The position numbers and the translations under genes were made by a program. 64,000 nt of DNA from Pseudomonas nitroreducens (lineage in GTDB: Bacteria > Pseudomonadota > Gammaproteobacteria > Pseudomonadales > Pseudomonadaceae): positions 1 through 64,000 of the forward strand of contig NZ_JALJXP010000006.1 in the NCBI RefSeq assembly GCF_024170165.1, given 5' to 3'. The notes beneath the pieces are model-generated. The model made no database searches. It had not been told where the DNA came from and was given only the letters and a program-made list of their open reading frames with translations. Below are positions 1 through 8,872 of this stretch, one piece after another. Numbering within the stretch: position 1 is the first letter of the stretch; each line of letters opens with the position of its first letter.

Positions 1-24
1 TAATTGCCCGTGAGGCTTGACCAT
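1..24 (+). rRNA. 23S rRNA, 3' end only
   Basis: The first bases match the conserved extreme 3' end of bacterial 23S rRNA (pattern ACTAAT...CCGTGAGGCTT). The rest of the gene lies before the window. The exact 3' base is estimated from the E. coli end. It is followed by about 130 bases of 23S-5S spacer in which I see no tRNA. Confidence 0.8.
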
Positions 25-157
25 ATAACACCCAAACAATTTGCGTGTTGTACGGTGAAGACGTAACGAACCGAAAGTTCGTGTGAACCGCAAATTACCT
101 GTCACATACCCGAATCTGGATGAGCGTGTGCACTTGCCACGAGCGTCCATAAAGAAT

Positions 158-276
158 TGCTTGACGACCATAGAGCGTTGGAACCACCTGATCCCATCCC
201 GAACTCAGTAGTGAAACGACGCATCGCCGATGGTAGTGTGGAGTTTCTCCATGTGAGAGTAGGTCATCGTCAAGCT
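158..276 (+). rRNA. rrf: 5S rRNA
   Basis: This is a complete 5S rRNA of about 119 bases. It starts TGCTTGACGA and ends TCGTCAAGC, so the 5' and 3' ends pair to form helix I. The internal stretches GAACTCAG and GTGAAACGACGCATCG are the conserved loops of gammaproteobacterial 5S rRNA. It is the last gene of an rRNA operon. Confidence 0.96.
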
Positions 277-285
277 CCTATCCCA

Positions 286-325
286 AGACCCCTGGTCAGC
301 ATCGCTGGCCGGGGGTTTTGCTTTT
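286..325 (+). terminator. rRNA operon terminator
   Basis: A GC-rich hairpin (arms about CCCCTGGTC and GGCCGGGGG) is followed by TTTTGCTTTT directly after 5S rRNA, the form of a Rho-independent terminator. Confidence 0.85.
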
Positions 326-351
326 ATGGCAAAAAAAGGACGCCGCCCGAC

Positions 352-585
352 ATGGAAACGTTGATCTCGACCTTGATCCTGCTGGGCGTCCTGAGCCTCA
401 GCGTCGGTCAATTGCTTGCCTTCGGCCTGCTTGTGACGCGAGCCGGGCCGGCTGCGCTTCTCGCCTTGGTCATCCCGGGATTCGGCTTCTTTCTGGGGCG
501 CCGGCACGGCATCTATAAATGGCTCCTGCTGCCGTACCTGGTGTGCATGGGCTGTTTCCTCGTGGCCATGATCATGGCTGGATGA
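352..585 (+). CDS. Small hydrophobic membrane protein, unknown function
   Basis: This 77-residue protein is almost wholly hydrophobic, with about three membrane segments (residues 4-25, 27-45 and 55-75) and a short basic loop (GRRHGIYKW) before the last. I chose the ATG at 352 because an AAGGA lies 11 bases upstream and because the open frame further 5' runs through the 5S gene and its terminator. It sits alone between the rRNA operon and pstS. I do not recognise the family. Inference: inner-membrane protein. It could be a chance ORF, but the ribosome site and clean hydrophobic profile favour a real gene. Confidence 0.55.
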   Translation: METLISTLILLGVLSLSVGQLLAFGLLVTRAGPAALLALVIPGFGFFLGRRHGIYKWLLLPYLVCMGCFLVAMIMAG

Positions 586-719
586 GGCCCGCCATAGCTG
601 AGTCCCTGAGCTGAGAGAAGGGCTCGTAGCCCCTCTAGAACGGCCATTTCAGCACTCGTTGCCCTTTCCTGCAGGCAGCGCTGTACCTGTTACAAAGCCA
701 CTGCTGCCTCAATGATGGC

Positions 720-748
720 ATTTCATCCAGCTGTCACATTCGTGTCAT
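720..748 (+). promoter_or_regulatory. PHO box upstream of pstS
   Basis: CTGTCAC (731-737) and GTGTCAT (742-748) are separated by the A/T-rich ATTC and so repeat at 11 bases, as in PhoB binding sites. A weaker third unit, ATTTCAT, lies 11 bases upstream at 720. The site is about 70 bases before the pstS start, so PhoB activation of pstS under phosphate limitation is expected. Confidence 0.8.
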
Positions 749-818
749 AGAGTCTTCATGCGGCCTGACGATACTGGCCCCCGTTCCATCCAACCCCATT
801 CTCCTTAAGGAGCAAGGC

Positions 819-1790
819 ATGAAACTCAAGCGTTTGATGGCGGCCCTGACTTTTGTCGCTGCAGGCGTAGGCACCGCCAGTGCGGTAGCCGCGATCGATC
901 CGGCCCTGCCGGAATACCAGAAAGCCAGCGGCGTGTCGGGCAACCTGTCGAGCGTCGGTTCCGACACTCTGGCCAACCTGATGACCATGTGGGCGGAAGA
1001 GTACAAGCGCCTGTACCCGAACGTGAACGTGCAGATCCAGGCCGCCGGTTCCTCCACCGCGCCGCCGGCTCTGACCGAAGGCACCGCTAACCTGGGCCCG
1101 ATGAGCCGCAAGATGAAGGACGTCGAGCTGCAGGCCTTCGAACAGAAGTACGGCTACAAGCCGACCGCTGTTCCGGTTGCCGTGGACGCCCTGGCGATCT
1201 TCGTGCACAAGGACAACCCCATCAAGGGTCTGACCATGCAACAGGTCGACGCCATCTTCTCCTCCACCCGCCTGTGCGGCGCCAAGGCGGAAGTGAAGAC
1301 CTGGGGTGACCTGGGCCTGACCGGCGACTGGGCCAACAAGCCTGTGCAACTGTTCGGTCGTAACTCCGTATCCGGCACCTACGGCTACTTCAAGGAAGAA
1401 GCCCTGTGCAAAGGCGACTACAAGCCGAACGTGAACGAGCAGCCGGGTTCGGCTTCCGTTGTACAGTCGGTCAGCCAGTCCCTGAACGGCGTTGGCTACT
1501 CCGGTATCGGTTACAAGACCGCTAGCGTGAAGACCGTTGCCCTGGCCAAGAAAGAAGGCGGCGAGTTCATCGAAGACAACGAGGCGAATGCCCTGAACGG
1601 CTCCTACCCGCTGTCGCGCTTCCTCTACGTCTACGTCAACAAGGCGCCGAACAAGCCGCTGAACCCGCTGGAAGCACAGTTCCTGAAGATGGTGCTCTCC
1701 AAGACTGGCCAGCAGGTTGTCGTGAAAGACGGCTACATCCCGCTGCCGTCCAAAGTCGCCGAAAAAGCGATCAAGGACCTGGGTCTGTAA
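819..1790 (+). CDS. pstS: Phosphate-binding protein PstS
   Basis: The periplasmic phosphate-binding protein hands phosphate to the PstCAB transporter. The 323-residue product has a Sec signal peptide (residues 1-24, cleavage near SAVAA) and the family's phosphate-binding segments: GSDTL, the AGSSTAP loop, a glycine/serine segment near GPMSRK, and [13 protein letters not shown] good ribosome site (AAGGAG) precedes ATG. The gene is headed by a PHO box and followed by a terminator-like hairpin, so it is probably made in excess over the membrane components. Of the several Pseudomonas PstS-type proteins, its place in front of pstC makes this the transporter's partner. Confidence 0.95.
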   Translation: MKLKRLMAALTFVAAGVGTASAVAAIDPALPEYQKASGVSGNLSSVGSDTLANLMTMWAEEYKRLYPNVNVQIQAAGSSTAPPALTEGTANLGPMSRKMKDVELQAFEQKYGYKPTAVPVAVDALAIFVHKDNPIKGLTMQQVDAIFSSTRLCGAKAEVKTWGDLGLTGDWANKPVQLFGRNSVSGTYGYFKEEALCKGDYKPNVNEQPGSASVVQSVSQSLNGVGYSGIGYKTASVKTVALAKKEGGEFIEDNEANALNGSYPLSRFLYVYVNKAPNKPLNPLEAQFLKMVLSKTGQQVVVKDGYIPLPSKVAEKAIKDLGL

Positions 1791-1849
1791 TCAGTCCTCC
1801 AATCGGGCGGAAATCCCCGCCCGGCATGGGCTGACGCATACTCGACCGA

Positions 1850-1880
1850 GCCCGCCAGCATGGCTCTGCTGGCGGGCTTT
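1850..1880 (+). terminator. Hairpin between pstS and pstC
   Basis: A perfect 11-bp stem (1850-1860 with 1867-1877, sequence GCCCGCCAGCA and its complement) is followed by TTTGT. It would terminate or stabilise the pstS message and separate it from pstC, which has its own PHO box. Confidence 0.75.
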
Positions 1881-1883
1881 GTC

Positions 1884-1912
1884 GCGTCACCTCCATGTCA
1901 TCTTTCTGTCAT
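1884..1912 (+). promoter_or_regulatory. Second PHO box, upstream of pstC
   Basis: ATGTCAT (1895-1901) and CTGTCAT (1906-1912) are spaced 11 bases apart, with a weaker GCGTCAC at 1884. This is the best-matching PHO box in the window. It lies directly before pstC, showing that pstCAB-phoU can be driven separately from pstS. The site also rules out an ATG at 1895 as the pstC start. Confidence 0.82.
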
Positions 1913-1936
1913 ATAGGGCCGCTAGGGTGTCACTCC

Positions 1937-4219
1937 ATGAACGACATGGCCAACTCCCCGATGACTTCTTCTCAACCCGAGCGGATCGATTTCAATACGC
2001 CTGCCCTGCAGCGCAAGCGCCGTATCCGGGCGCTCAAGGATCGACTGACCCGTTGGTACGTGCTGGTCGGCGGTCTCGCCGTGCTGGCCGCCATTACCCT
2101 GATTTTCTTCTACCTGGCCTATGTCGTGCTGCCGCTGTTCCGTGGCGCCGAACTGGAGACGCGTGATCCCCTGGCTCCGGCCTGGCTGAAGACGGCCCAG
2201 GCGCCGCTGCTGCTGAGCATCGAAGAGCAGAACATGGTGGGCATGCGCGTCGCCGCAAACGGCGAAGTGGTGTTCTTCGACGCCAAGAAAGGCGACGAGA
2301 TGGACCGCGTTGCGCTGAAGTTGCCTGCCGGCACCAGCGTCACCTCCATCGCCGAGGACCAGCCGGGTCACCCGACCGTCGCGCTGGGCCTGTCCAACGG
2401 CCAGGTGCTGGTGTTCAAGCACAACTACAAGGTCACCTACCCGGACAACAAGAAGACCATCACCCCGCATATCGACTATCCCTACGGCGAAGCACCGATG
2501 AACCTGGATCCCCAGGGTCGTCCGCTGGAGCACGTGGCGATCGTCTCGGGTGATGACAGCCTGTTGCTGGCCGCGTCCACCGGCAGCGAAATGCTCCTGC
2601 TCGGCCTGACCCAGCAGGAAAACATGCTGACCGGCGAGAGCACCCTGCAGGAAGAGCGCATCAACCTGCCGCAGATCGCCGACCCGGTGAAGGCCATCTA
2701 CATGGACCCGCGCAAGCAGTGGCTCTATGTGCTCAATGGCCGCGCGCAGGCCGATGTGTTCGACCTGAACAGCCACCAGCTCAACGGCCGCTACAAGCTG
2801 CTGGATGATGCCTCCGCCGCAGTGACCGCCAGCAGCCAGCTGCTGGGTGGCATCTCGCTGATGGTCGGCGATTCCAAGGGTGGCATCACCCAGTGGTTCA
2901 TGGCCCGTGGTGAAGATGGCGAACCGCGCCTGTCCCACGTGCGGGACTTCAAGCTGGGCGACCAGCCGATCTCCAGCATCGCGCCGGAGCAGCGCCGCAA
3001 GGGCTTCCTGGCCATCGACAAGCAGGGCAACCTGGGCATCTTCCACAGTACTGCGCACCGAACGCTGCTGGTGGAGAACGTCGCCTCGGCCGCCGGCCCG
3101 ATGGCCCTTTCGCCGCGCGCCAACCGCCTGATTCTCGAACAGGGTGGTGAGCTGCGTCGCTTCAGCCTGAGCAACCCGCACCCGGAAGTGTCCTTCAGCG
3201 CGCTGTGGGGCAAGGTCTGGTACGAGAGCTACGACAAGCCGTCCTATGTCTGGCAGTCCACCGCCGCGACCACCGACTTCGAGCCCAAGCTGAGCCTGTC
3301 GCCGCTGACCTTCGGTACCCTGAAGGCCGCCTTCTACGCGATGATCCTTGCCGCTCCGCTGGCCATCGCCGCCGCCGTCTACACCGCCTACTTCATGGCT
3401 CCGGGCATGCGCCGCAAGGTGAAGCCGGTGATCGAGCTGATGGAAGCGCTGCCGACCGTGATTCTCGGCTTCTTCGCCGGCCTGTTCCTCGCGCCGTACG
3501 TCGAAGGTCATCTGCCGGGCATCTTCAGCCTGCTGCTGCTCACGCCGCTGGGCATCCTCGCTGCCGGCCTGATCTGGAGCCGCCTGCCCGAGCGCATCCG
3601 CCTGAGCCTGCCGGCCGGCTGGGAAGCGGCGATCCTGATCCCCGTGGTCCTCGCTACCGGCGCCTTCGCCCTGTGGATGAGCCCGCACCTGGAGACCATG
3701 TTCTTCGGCGGCGACATGCGCCTGTGGATCAGCCACGACCTGGGCATCACCTACGACCAGCGCAACGCCCTGGTAGTGGGCCTGGCCATGGGCTTCGCGG
3801 TGATCCCGAACATCTTCTCCATCGCCGAAGACGCCATCTTCAGCGTGCCGCGCAGCCTGACCTACGGCTCCCTGGCCCTGGGCGCCACGCCCTGGCAGAC
3901 GCTGACCCGCGTGGTGATTCTGACCGCCAGTCCGGGCATCTTCTCCGCGCTGATGATCGGCATGGGTCGCGCCGTGGGCGAGACCATGATCGTGCTGATG
4001 GCCACCGGCAACACCCCGGTCATGGACGTGAACATCTTCCAGGGCATGCGCACGCTGGCGGCGAACGTCGCAGTGGAAATGCCCGAATCGGAGGTGGGCG
4101 GGACTCACTACCGCGTGCTGTTCCTCTCGGCACTGGTACTGCTGTCCTTCACCTTCGTGATGAACACCCTGGCAGAGCTGATCCGTCAGCGCCTGCGCAA
4201 GAAATACGCGTCGCTCTAA
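1937..4219 (+). CDS. pstC: Phosphate ABC transporter permease PstC, long form
   Basis: One of the two membrane subunits of the high-affinity phosphate importer. The product has 760 residues against about 300-320 for E. coli-type PstC. It has a basic N-terminus, one membrane segment (about 40-62), then a soluble region of about 390 residues rich in short beta-like repeats, and finally the normal permease domain (about 459-760) with the ABC-permease loop near [16 protein letters not shown]. The long form is what I recall for Pseudomonas. The start at 1937 is chosen because the upstream ATG at 1895 lies in the PHO box. ATG 1946 is an alternative. Confidence 0.92.
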   Translation: MNDMANSPMTSSQPERIDFNTPALQRKRRIRALKDRLTRWYVLVGGLAVLAAITLIFFYLAYVVLPLFRGAELETRDPLAPAWLKTAQAPLLLSIEEQNMVGMRVAANGEVVFFDAKKGDEMDRVALKLPAGTSVTSIAEDQPGHPTVALGLSNGQVLVFKHNYKVTYPDNKKTITPHIDYPYGEAPMNLDPQGRPLEHVAIVSGDDSLLLAASTGSEMLLLGLTQQENMLTGESTLQEERINLPQIADPVKAIYMDPRKQWLYVLNGRAQADVFDLNSHQLNGRYKLLDDASAAVTASSQLLGGISLMVGDSKGGITQWFMARGEDGEPRLSHVRDFKLGDQPISSIAPEQRRKGFLAIDKQGNLGIFHSTAHRTLLVENVASAAGPMALSPRANRLILEQGGELRRFSLSNPHPEVSFSALWGKVWYESYDKPSYVWQSTAATTDFEPKLSLSPLTFGTLKAAFYAMILAAPLAIAAAVYTAYFMAPGMRRKVKPVIELMEALPTVILGFFAGLFLAPYVEGHLPGIFSLLLLTPLGILAAGLIWSRLPERIRLSLPAGWEAAILIPVVLATGAFALWMSPHLETMFFGGDMRLWISHDLGITYDQRNALVVGLAMGFAVIPNIFSIAEDAIFSVPRSLTYGSLALGATPWQTLTRVVILTASPGIFSALMIGMGRAVGETMIVLMATGNTPVMDVNIFQGMRTLAANVAVEMPESEVGGTHYRVLFLSALVLLSFTFVMNTLAELIRQRLRKKYASL

Positions 4220-4244
4220 GCGGCGCCCGACGAGGCTACGTTCC

Positions 4245-5921
4245 GTGAAACAGAAACAGGAATCCGTCAAAGCGTGGTTTGCCAGCGGTTCTCCCTGGGT
4301 GTGGATGAACGCGGGCGCGGTGTCCATCGCCGTGATCATGACCATCGGCCTGCTCGCCGTGATCGCCGTGCGCGGTCTCGGCCACTTCTGGCCGGCGGAC
4401 GTGATCGAGGCGACCTACACCGTCCCCGGTGAAGCACCCAAGACACTGATCGGTGAAGAAGTGCAGATCGAGCAGGTACCGCGCGAACGTCTGCGCGGCG
4501 CCGGCCTGCCGGTGCCGGCGAACGCTCCCGAGTTCATGACCCGCGAACTGCTCAAGCTGGGCAACCGCGACCTGTACGGCAGCGACTTCTCCTGGGTCAT
4601 TGGCGAATGGCTCACCGACCGCCGCCACCCAGCCGAACTGGTCACCCTGGAGCGCCGCGAGTGGGGCAACTTCTATGGCTACCTGCTGAGCGTGAAGGAA
4701 AACGGCAAGGTGGTCGCCGAAGGACCGGGCGCCATGGCCGAGTTGCAGACCCGCCTGAAGCGCGTCGATGAGCTCTACGCCAAGCTCTATCAGCTGGAAA
4801 AGGGGGATATCGGCGGCATCAACCACGGCCTGGAACGCCTGCGCCTGAAGGAACGTGGCCTGCAGCTGAACAACAAGCTGGATGCCACCGCCGAGGCTGA
4901 CATCGCCGCCGGCCGCGCCGAGCTGAACGCCCAGTACAAGGTGCTGGAAGAGCAGCTCAACGGCCTGCACCAGGAGTTCAACCGCGACAGCATCGTCATG
5001 CGCGATGCCACCGGCCAGCAGACCGAAATCAGTGTCGGCAAGCTGGTGCACGCCTACCAGCCGAACCAGATGGGCGTTGCCACCAAGCTGAGCTTCTACT
5101 TCAAGAAGCTGTGGGAATTCCTCAGCGACGACCCGCGTGAAGCCAACACCGAGGGCGGTATCTTCCCGGCCATCTTCGGCACCGTGATGATGACCCTGGT
5201 GATGGCCGTGATCGTCACCCCGTTCGGTGTGATCGCCGCGGTCTACCTGCGCGAGTACGCTCGCCAGGGCCTGCTGACCCGTGTGATCCGCATCGCGGTG
5301 AACAACCTCGCGGGTGTTCCGGCGATCGTCTATGGCGTGTTCGGCCTGGGCTTCTTCGTCTACGTGCTGGGCGGCTCGCTCGACCGGATGTTCTTCCCCG
5401 AAGCCCTGCCGGCGCCGACCTTCGGCACGCCGGGGCTGTTCTGGGCCTCGCTGACCCTGGCCATCCTCGCGGTGCCGGTGGTGATCGTGGCCACCGAGGA
5501 AGGTCTGGCGCGTATCCCGCGGGCTACCCGTGAAGGCTCCCTCGCCCTGGGCGCGACCAAGGCCGAGACCCTGTGGAAAGTGGTCCTGCCGATGGCCAGC
5601 CCGGCGATGATGACCGGCCTGATCCTCGCCGTGGCCCGTGCCGCCGGTGAAGTGGCGCCGCTGATGCTGGTGGGCGTGGTGAAGCTGGCTCCGGCGCTGC
5701 CGGTGGACGGCAACTACCCCTACGTGCATCTGGACCAGAAGATCATGCACCTGGGCTTCCACATCTACGACGTCGGCTTCCAGAGCCCGAACGTCGAGGC
5801 CGCGCGCCCGCTGGTTTACGCCACCGCGCTGCTGCTGGTGATGGTGATCGCCCTGCTGAACTTCTCGGCCATCGCGATTCGTAACCGCCTGCGCGAAAAG
5901 TACAAGGCGCTGGAAAACTGA
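4245..5921 (+). CDS. pstA: Phosphate ABC transporter permease PstA, long form
   Basis: The second membrane subunit of the phosphate importer, starting at GTG 25 bases after pstC. At 558 residues it is about twice the E. coli length. After a membrane segment (about 18-45) comes a periplasmic region of about 250 residues that includes a charged, leucine-rich helix (about 166-248) likely to form a coiled coil. The permease domain (about 305-550) carries the ABC loop at [18 protein letters not shown]. The insertion lies in the same place as the PstC insertion, so the two extra domains may meet outside the membrane. That last point is inference. Confidence 0.92.
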   Translation: MKQKQESVKAWFASGSPWVWMNAGAVSIAVIMTIGLLAVIAVRGLGHFWPADVIEATYTVPGEAPKTLIGEEVQIEQVPRERLRGAGLPVPANAPEFMTRELLKLGNRDLYGSDFSWVIGEWLTDRRHPAELVTLERREWGNFYGYLLSVKENGKVVAEGPGAMAELQTRLKRVDELYAKLYQLEKGDIGGINHGLERLRLKERGLQLNNKLDATAEADIAAGRAELNAQYKVLEEQLNGLHQEFNRDSIVMRDATGQQTEISVGKLVHAYQPNQMGVATKLSFYFKKLWEFLSDDPREANTEGGIFPAIFGTVMMTLVMAVIVTPFGVIAAVYLREYARQGLLTRVIRIAVNNLAGVPAIVYGVFGLGFFVYVLGGSLDRMFFPEALPAPTFGTPGLFWASLTLAILAVPVVIVATEEGLARIPRATREGSLALGATKAETLWKVVLPMASPAMMTGLILAVARAAGEVAPLMLVGVVKLAPALPVDGNYPYVHLDQKIMHLGFHIYDVGFQSPNVEAARPLVYATALLLVMVIALLNFSAIAIRNRLREKYKALEN

Positions 5922-5973
5922 TTCTGCAGGCGGCGGGCCGTGCCCGCCGCCAAGCCTCCCAAGGAGACTGAAC

Positions 5974-6810
5974 ATGCAACATGAAAACTCATCCCACGGC
6001 ATCGACATCGGCGCGCTCGGCCGCAGCGACCGCCAGGGCATGAACCTGGAAAGCGAGACCGTCGCCCTCGAAGTGCCCGGCCTGAGCCTGTTCTACGGCG
6101 AGAAGCAGGCCCTGTTCGACGTCAGCATGAACATCCCCAAGCAGCGCGTGACCGCTTTCATCGGCCCGTCCGGCTGCGGCAAGTCCACCCTGCTGCGTTG
6201 CTTCAACCGCATGAACGACCTGGTCGACGGCTGCAACGTGAAGGGCGAGATCCTCCTCGATGGCCACAACATCTTCGCCAAGAACGTCGACGTCGCCGAA
6301 CTGCGCCGCCGTGTCGGCATGGTGTTCCAGAAGCCCAACCCGTTCCCCAAGAGCATCTACGAGAACGTGGTGTACGGCCTGCGTATCCAGGGCATCAACA
6401 AGAAGCGCGTGCTCGACGAAGCTGTCGAATGGGCGCTCAAGGGCGCGGCACTGTGGGATGAAGTGAAGGATCGCCTGCACGAATCCGCCCTCGGCCTCTC
6501 CGGTGGCCAGCAGCAGCGTCTGGTCATCGCCCGCACCATCGCCGTGGAGCCGGAAGTCCTGCTGCTCGACGAACCCTGCTCGGCGCTGGACCCGATCTCT
6601 ACCCTGAAGATCGAAGAGCTGATCTACGAGCTGAAATCCAAGTTCACCATCGTCATCGTGACCCACAACATGCAGCAGGCCGCGCGCGTCTCCGATTACA
6701 CGGCGTTCATGTACATGGGCAAGCTGATCGAGTTCGGCGATACCGATACCCTGTTCACCAACCCGGCCAAGAAGCAGACGGAAGACTACATCACCGGTCG
6801 CTACGGTTGA
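5974..6810 (+). CDS. pstB: Phosphate ABC transporter ATPase PstB
   Basis: The cytoplasmic ATPase of the phosphate importer. The 278-residue sequence contains Walker [11 protein letters not shown]-loop [12 protein letters not shown], the signature LSGGQQQR, Walker [13 protein letters not shown] and the switch histidine in [10 protein letters not shown]. An AAGGAG lies 9 bases before ATG. The N-terminal 25 residues before the core are longer than in E. coli, and a later ATG near 6040 is possible. It follows pstA by 52 bases and belongs to the same transcript. Confidence 0.96.
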   Translation: MQHENSSHGIDIGALGRSDRQGMNLESETVALEVPGLSLFYGEKQALFDVSMNIPKQRVTAFIGPSGCGKSTLLRCFNRMNDLVDGCNVKGEILLDGHNIFAKNVDVAELRRRVGMVFQKPNPFPKSIYENVVYGLRIQGINKKRVLDEAVEWALKGAALWDEVKDRLHESALGLSGGQQQRLVIARTIAVEPEVLLLDEPCSALDPISTLKIEELIYELKSKFTIVIVTHNMQQAARVSDYTAFMYMGKLIEFGDTDTLFTNPAKKQTEDYITGRYG

Positions 6811-6815
6811 GGCCA

Positions 6816-6903
6816 TGAGAAATCTCCTCTGGCTTTGTCGGCGGAGCTTGCCGTACGGGATGTACTGTCGGCGCTCCGCCTTCGCGCCAGCGAAGATTTC
6901 TCA
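6816..6903. repeat. Nested inverted repeat between pstB and phoU
   Basis: TGAGAAATCT (6816-6825) pairs with AGATTTCTCA (6894-6903). Inside it GGCGGAGC (6840-6847) pairs with GCTCCGCC (6873-6880). The transcript could form one long hairpin with an internal loop, between two genes whose dosage ratio matters. Confidence 0.7.
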
Positions 6904-6975
6904 AGGGCCTCAATGCTCCAGTTGAGACCGGAAAAAGACTGAGTTCCGAACTTCGCACCTTTCAAGGGTTTGCAC

Positions 6976-7722
6976 ATGATCAACAAAGAAAGCCTCACCC
7001 ACCACATCTCGCAGCAGTTCAACGCCGAGCTGGAAGATGTGCGCAGCCATCTGCTGGCCATGGGCGGCCTGGTGGAAAAGCAGGTCAACGACGCGGTCAA
7101 CGCGCTGATCGACGCCGACTCGGGCCTGGCCCAGCAGGTGCGCGAGATCGACGACCAGATCAACCAGATGGAGCGCAACATCGACGAGGAATGCCTGCGC
7201 ATCCTCGCCCGCCGCCAGCCGGCTGCCTCCGACCTGCGCCTGATCATCAGCATCTCCAAGTCGGTGATCGACCTCGAGCGCATCGGCGACGAAGCCTCGA
7301 AGATCGCTCGCCGCGCCATCCAGCTGTGCGAGGAAGGCGAGTCGCCGCGCGGCTACGTCGAGGTGCGCCACATCGGCAACCAGGTGCGCAAGATGGTGCA
7401 GGAGGCGCTGGACGCCTTCGCCCGCTTCGACGCCGACCTGGCCCTGTCGGTCGCGCAGTACGACAAGACCGTCGATCGCGAATACAAGACCGCCCTGCGC
7501 GAGCTGGTCACCTACATGATGGAAGACCCGCGGGCCATCTCCCGCGTGCTCAACGTCATCTGGGCCCTGCGTTCGCTGGAGCGCATCGGCGACCACGCGC
7601 GCAACATCGCTGAACTGGTGATCTACCTGGTGCGCGGCACCGATGTCCGCCACCTCGGCCTGACCCGCATGAAGGAAGAAGTGCAGGGCAAGTCCGAGAA
7701 CAAGCCGGACAAGGCCGAATAA
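6976..7722 (+). CDS. phoU: Phosphate signalling protein PhoU
   Basis: PhoU links the state of the Pst transporter to the sensor kinase PhoR and keeps the Pho regulon off when phosphate is plentiful. The 248-residue protein has the two three-helix PhoU repeats, each with the metal-binding pattern of this family (IDLERIGDEASKIA in the first, RSLERIGDHARNIAE in the second). ATG 6976 is preceded by AAGGG at 7 bases. A TTG two codons upstream is less likely. It is the last gene of pstCAB-phoU and is followed by a terminator. Confidence 0.95.
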   Translation: MINKESLTHHISQQFNAELEDVRSHLLAMGGLVEKQVNDAVNALIDADSGLAQQVREIDDQINQMERNIDEECLRILARRQPAASDLRLIISISKSVIDLERIGDEASKIARRAIQLCEEGESPRGYVEVRHIGNQVRKMVQEALDAFARFDADLALSVAQYDKTVDREYKTALRELVTYMMEDPRAISRVLNVIWALRSLERIGDHARNIAELVIYLVRGTDVRHLGLTRMKEEVQGKSENKPDKAE

Positions 7723-7742
7723 GCCTGACGCTCGTACCAGAA

Positions 7743-7775
7743 CGAACCCGGCCCTTGCGCCGGGTTCGTCATTTT
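7743..7775 (+). terminator. Terminator after phoU
   Basis: A 10-bp stem (7743-7752 with 7759-7768) followed by a short T-rich run closes the pst-phoU operon. Confidence 0.85.
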
Positions 7776-7855
7776 ATGGCCGAGCGGTTCCGCACCAATG
7801 GCACGTAGCCACCCGGCAAGGCTATCCTTCGCCCTATCGTTTTCGGGAGATGCCG

Positions 7856-8749
7856 ATGGGCAAGGTCAGTGTGCTGGTGGTGGATGACGCTCCGTTCATC
7901 CGTGACCTGGTGAAAAAGGGGCTGCGGGACCATTTCCCCGGTCTGCAGATCGAAGAGGCGGTCAACGGCCGCAAGGCGCAGCAGTTCCTCGCGCGCCAGG
8001 CCGTCGACCTGATCCTCTGCGACTGGGAAATGCCCGAACTGTCGGGCATCGAATTGCTCACCTGGTGCCGTGAGCAGGACAACCTGAAGACCACGCCCTT
8101 CATCATGGTCACCAGCCGAGGCGACAAGGACAACGTGGTGCAGGCCATCCAGGCCGGCGTCTCCGATTTCATCGGCAAGCCGTTCTCCAATGACCAGCTG
8201 GTGAGCAAGGTGAAGAAGGCGCTGTCGCGCGCCGGCAAGCTGGAAGCTCTCGCAGCCCAGGCGCCGCAGCGCAGCCTGGTGGGTTCCATGCCCAATGATT
8301 CGCTGGCTGCCCTCACCGGCGGCAAGGCCGAGGTGTTGCGCCCGGCGGCCGCGCCGGCTGCTCCACGCCCGGCGGCTCCGGCACCGGCTGCCCCCGCTCC
8401 GGCCGCCCGCAGTGGTGCCAAGGGCCAGCAAGGCCAGTTGCGCCTGCCGTCGGCGAGCCTGCCCTGCGTGATCAAGGCGCTCAGCCTCAAGGAAGCGCTG
8501 CTGGTGGTGAAGCGCGGCGCGCCGCTGCCGCAGGTGCTGGAAAGCGCCGTGCTCGATCTGGAAGAAGACAGCGACGTCGCCCGTCTCAACGGCTACCTGC
8601 ATGCCGTCGCCGCGCTGGAGCCCAGGCCGGACAGCGAGTGGCTGCAGCTGACCTTCCGCTTCGTCGACCGCGACCCGCAGAAGCTCGACTACCTGTCCCG
8701 CCTGATCGCCCGCGGCAGCTCGCAGAAGCACTACGTGCCCGGCGCCTGA
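7856..8749 (+). CDS. Response regulator with alanine/proline linker and PilZ-like C-terminus
   Basis: The first 125 residues form a receiver domain with acidic pair VVDDA, phospho-acceptor Asp in LILCDWEMP, the conserved Thr/Ser of IMVTSRG and Lys in IGKPF. A linker rich in Ala and Pro follows (about 160-190). The last 105 residues have no DNA-binding motif. Their pattern and ending (FRFVDRDPQKLDYLSRLI) resemble a degenerate PilZ domain without the c-di-GMP-binding arginines. ATG 7856 has GGGAG at 6 bases, while the ATG at 7850 sits on top of that site. There is no partner kinase beside it. Family assignment of the C-terminus is inference. Confidence 0.85.
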   Translation: MGKVSVLVVDDAPFIRDLVKKGLRDHFPGLQIEEAVNGRKAQQFLARQAVDLILCDWEMPELSGIELLTWCREQDNLKTTPFIMVTSRGDKDNVVQAIQAGVSDFIGKPFSNDQLVSKVKKALSRAGKLEALAAQAPQRSLVGSMPNDSLAALTGGKAEVLRPAAAPAAPRPAAPAPAAPAPAARSGAKGQQGQLRLPSASLPCVIKALSLKEALLVVKRGAPLPQVLESAVLDLEEDSDVARLNGYLHAVAALEPRPDSEWLQLTFRFVDRDPQKLDYLSRLIARGSSQKHYVPGA

Positions 8750-8872
8750 TCCGGTTACAAATCCTCCCGCCGGCAACCGGGACTGTTTCACAGGCCGACC
8801 GGCGGCAGGTCGCGACGCAGGGGCGACGCTGCTAGTCTTGCCAGCGTCGCCATACCTATAACCAGAGTCGAC

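Noticed and set aside
1-157. tRNA in the 23S-5S spacer
   Set aside because: No cloverleaf with TTC loop or CCA end is visible.
157-351. N-terminal extension of the small membrane protein frame
   Set aside because: It would be translated from the 5S rRNA gene and its terminator.
1922-4345. 807-codon open frame on the minus strand opposite pstC
   Set aside because: It mirrors a real gene in a GC-rich genome, has His/Gln/Asp-rich low-complexity composition and no domain pattern.
4236-6041. 601-codon open frame opposite pstA
   Set aside because: Shadow of a real gene with composition typical of antisense frames in high-GC DNA.
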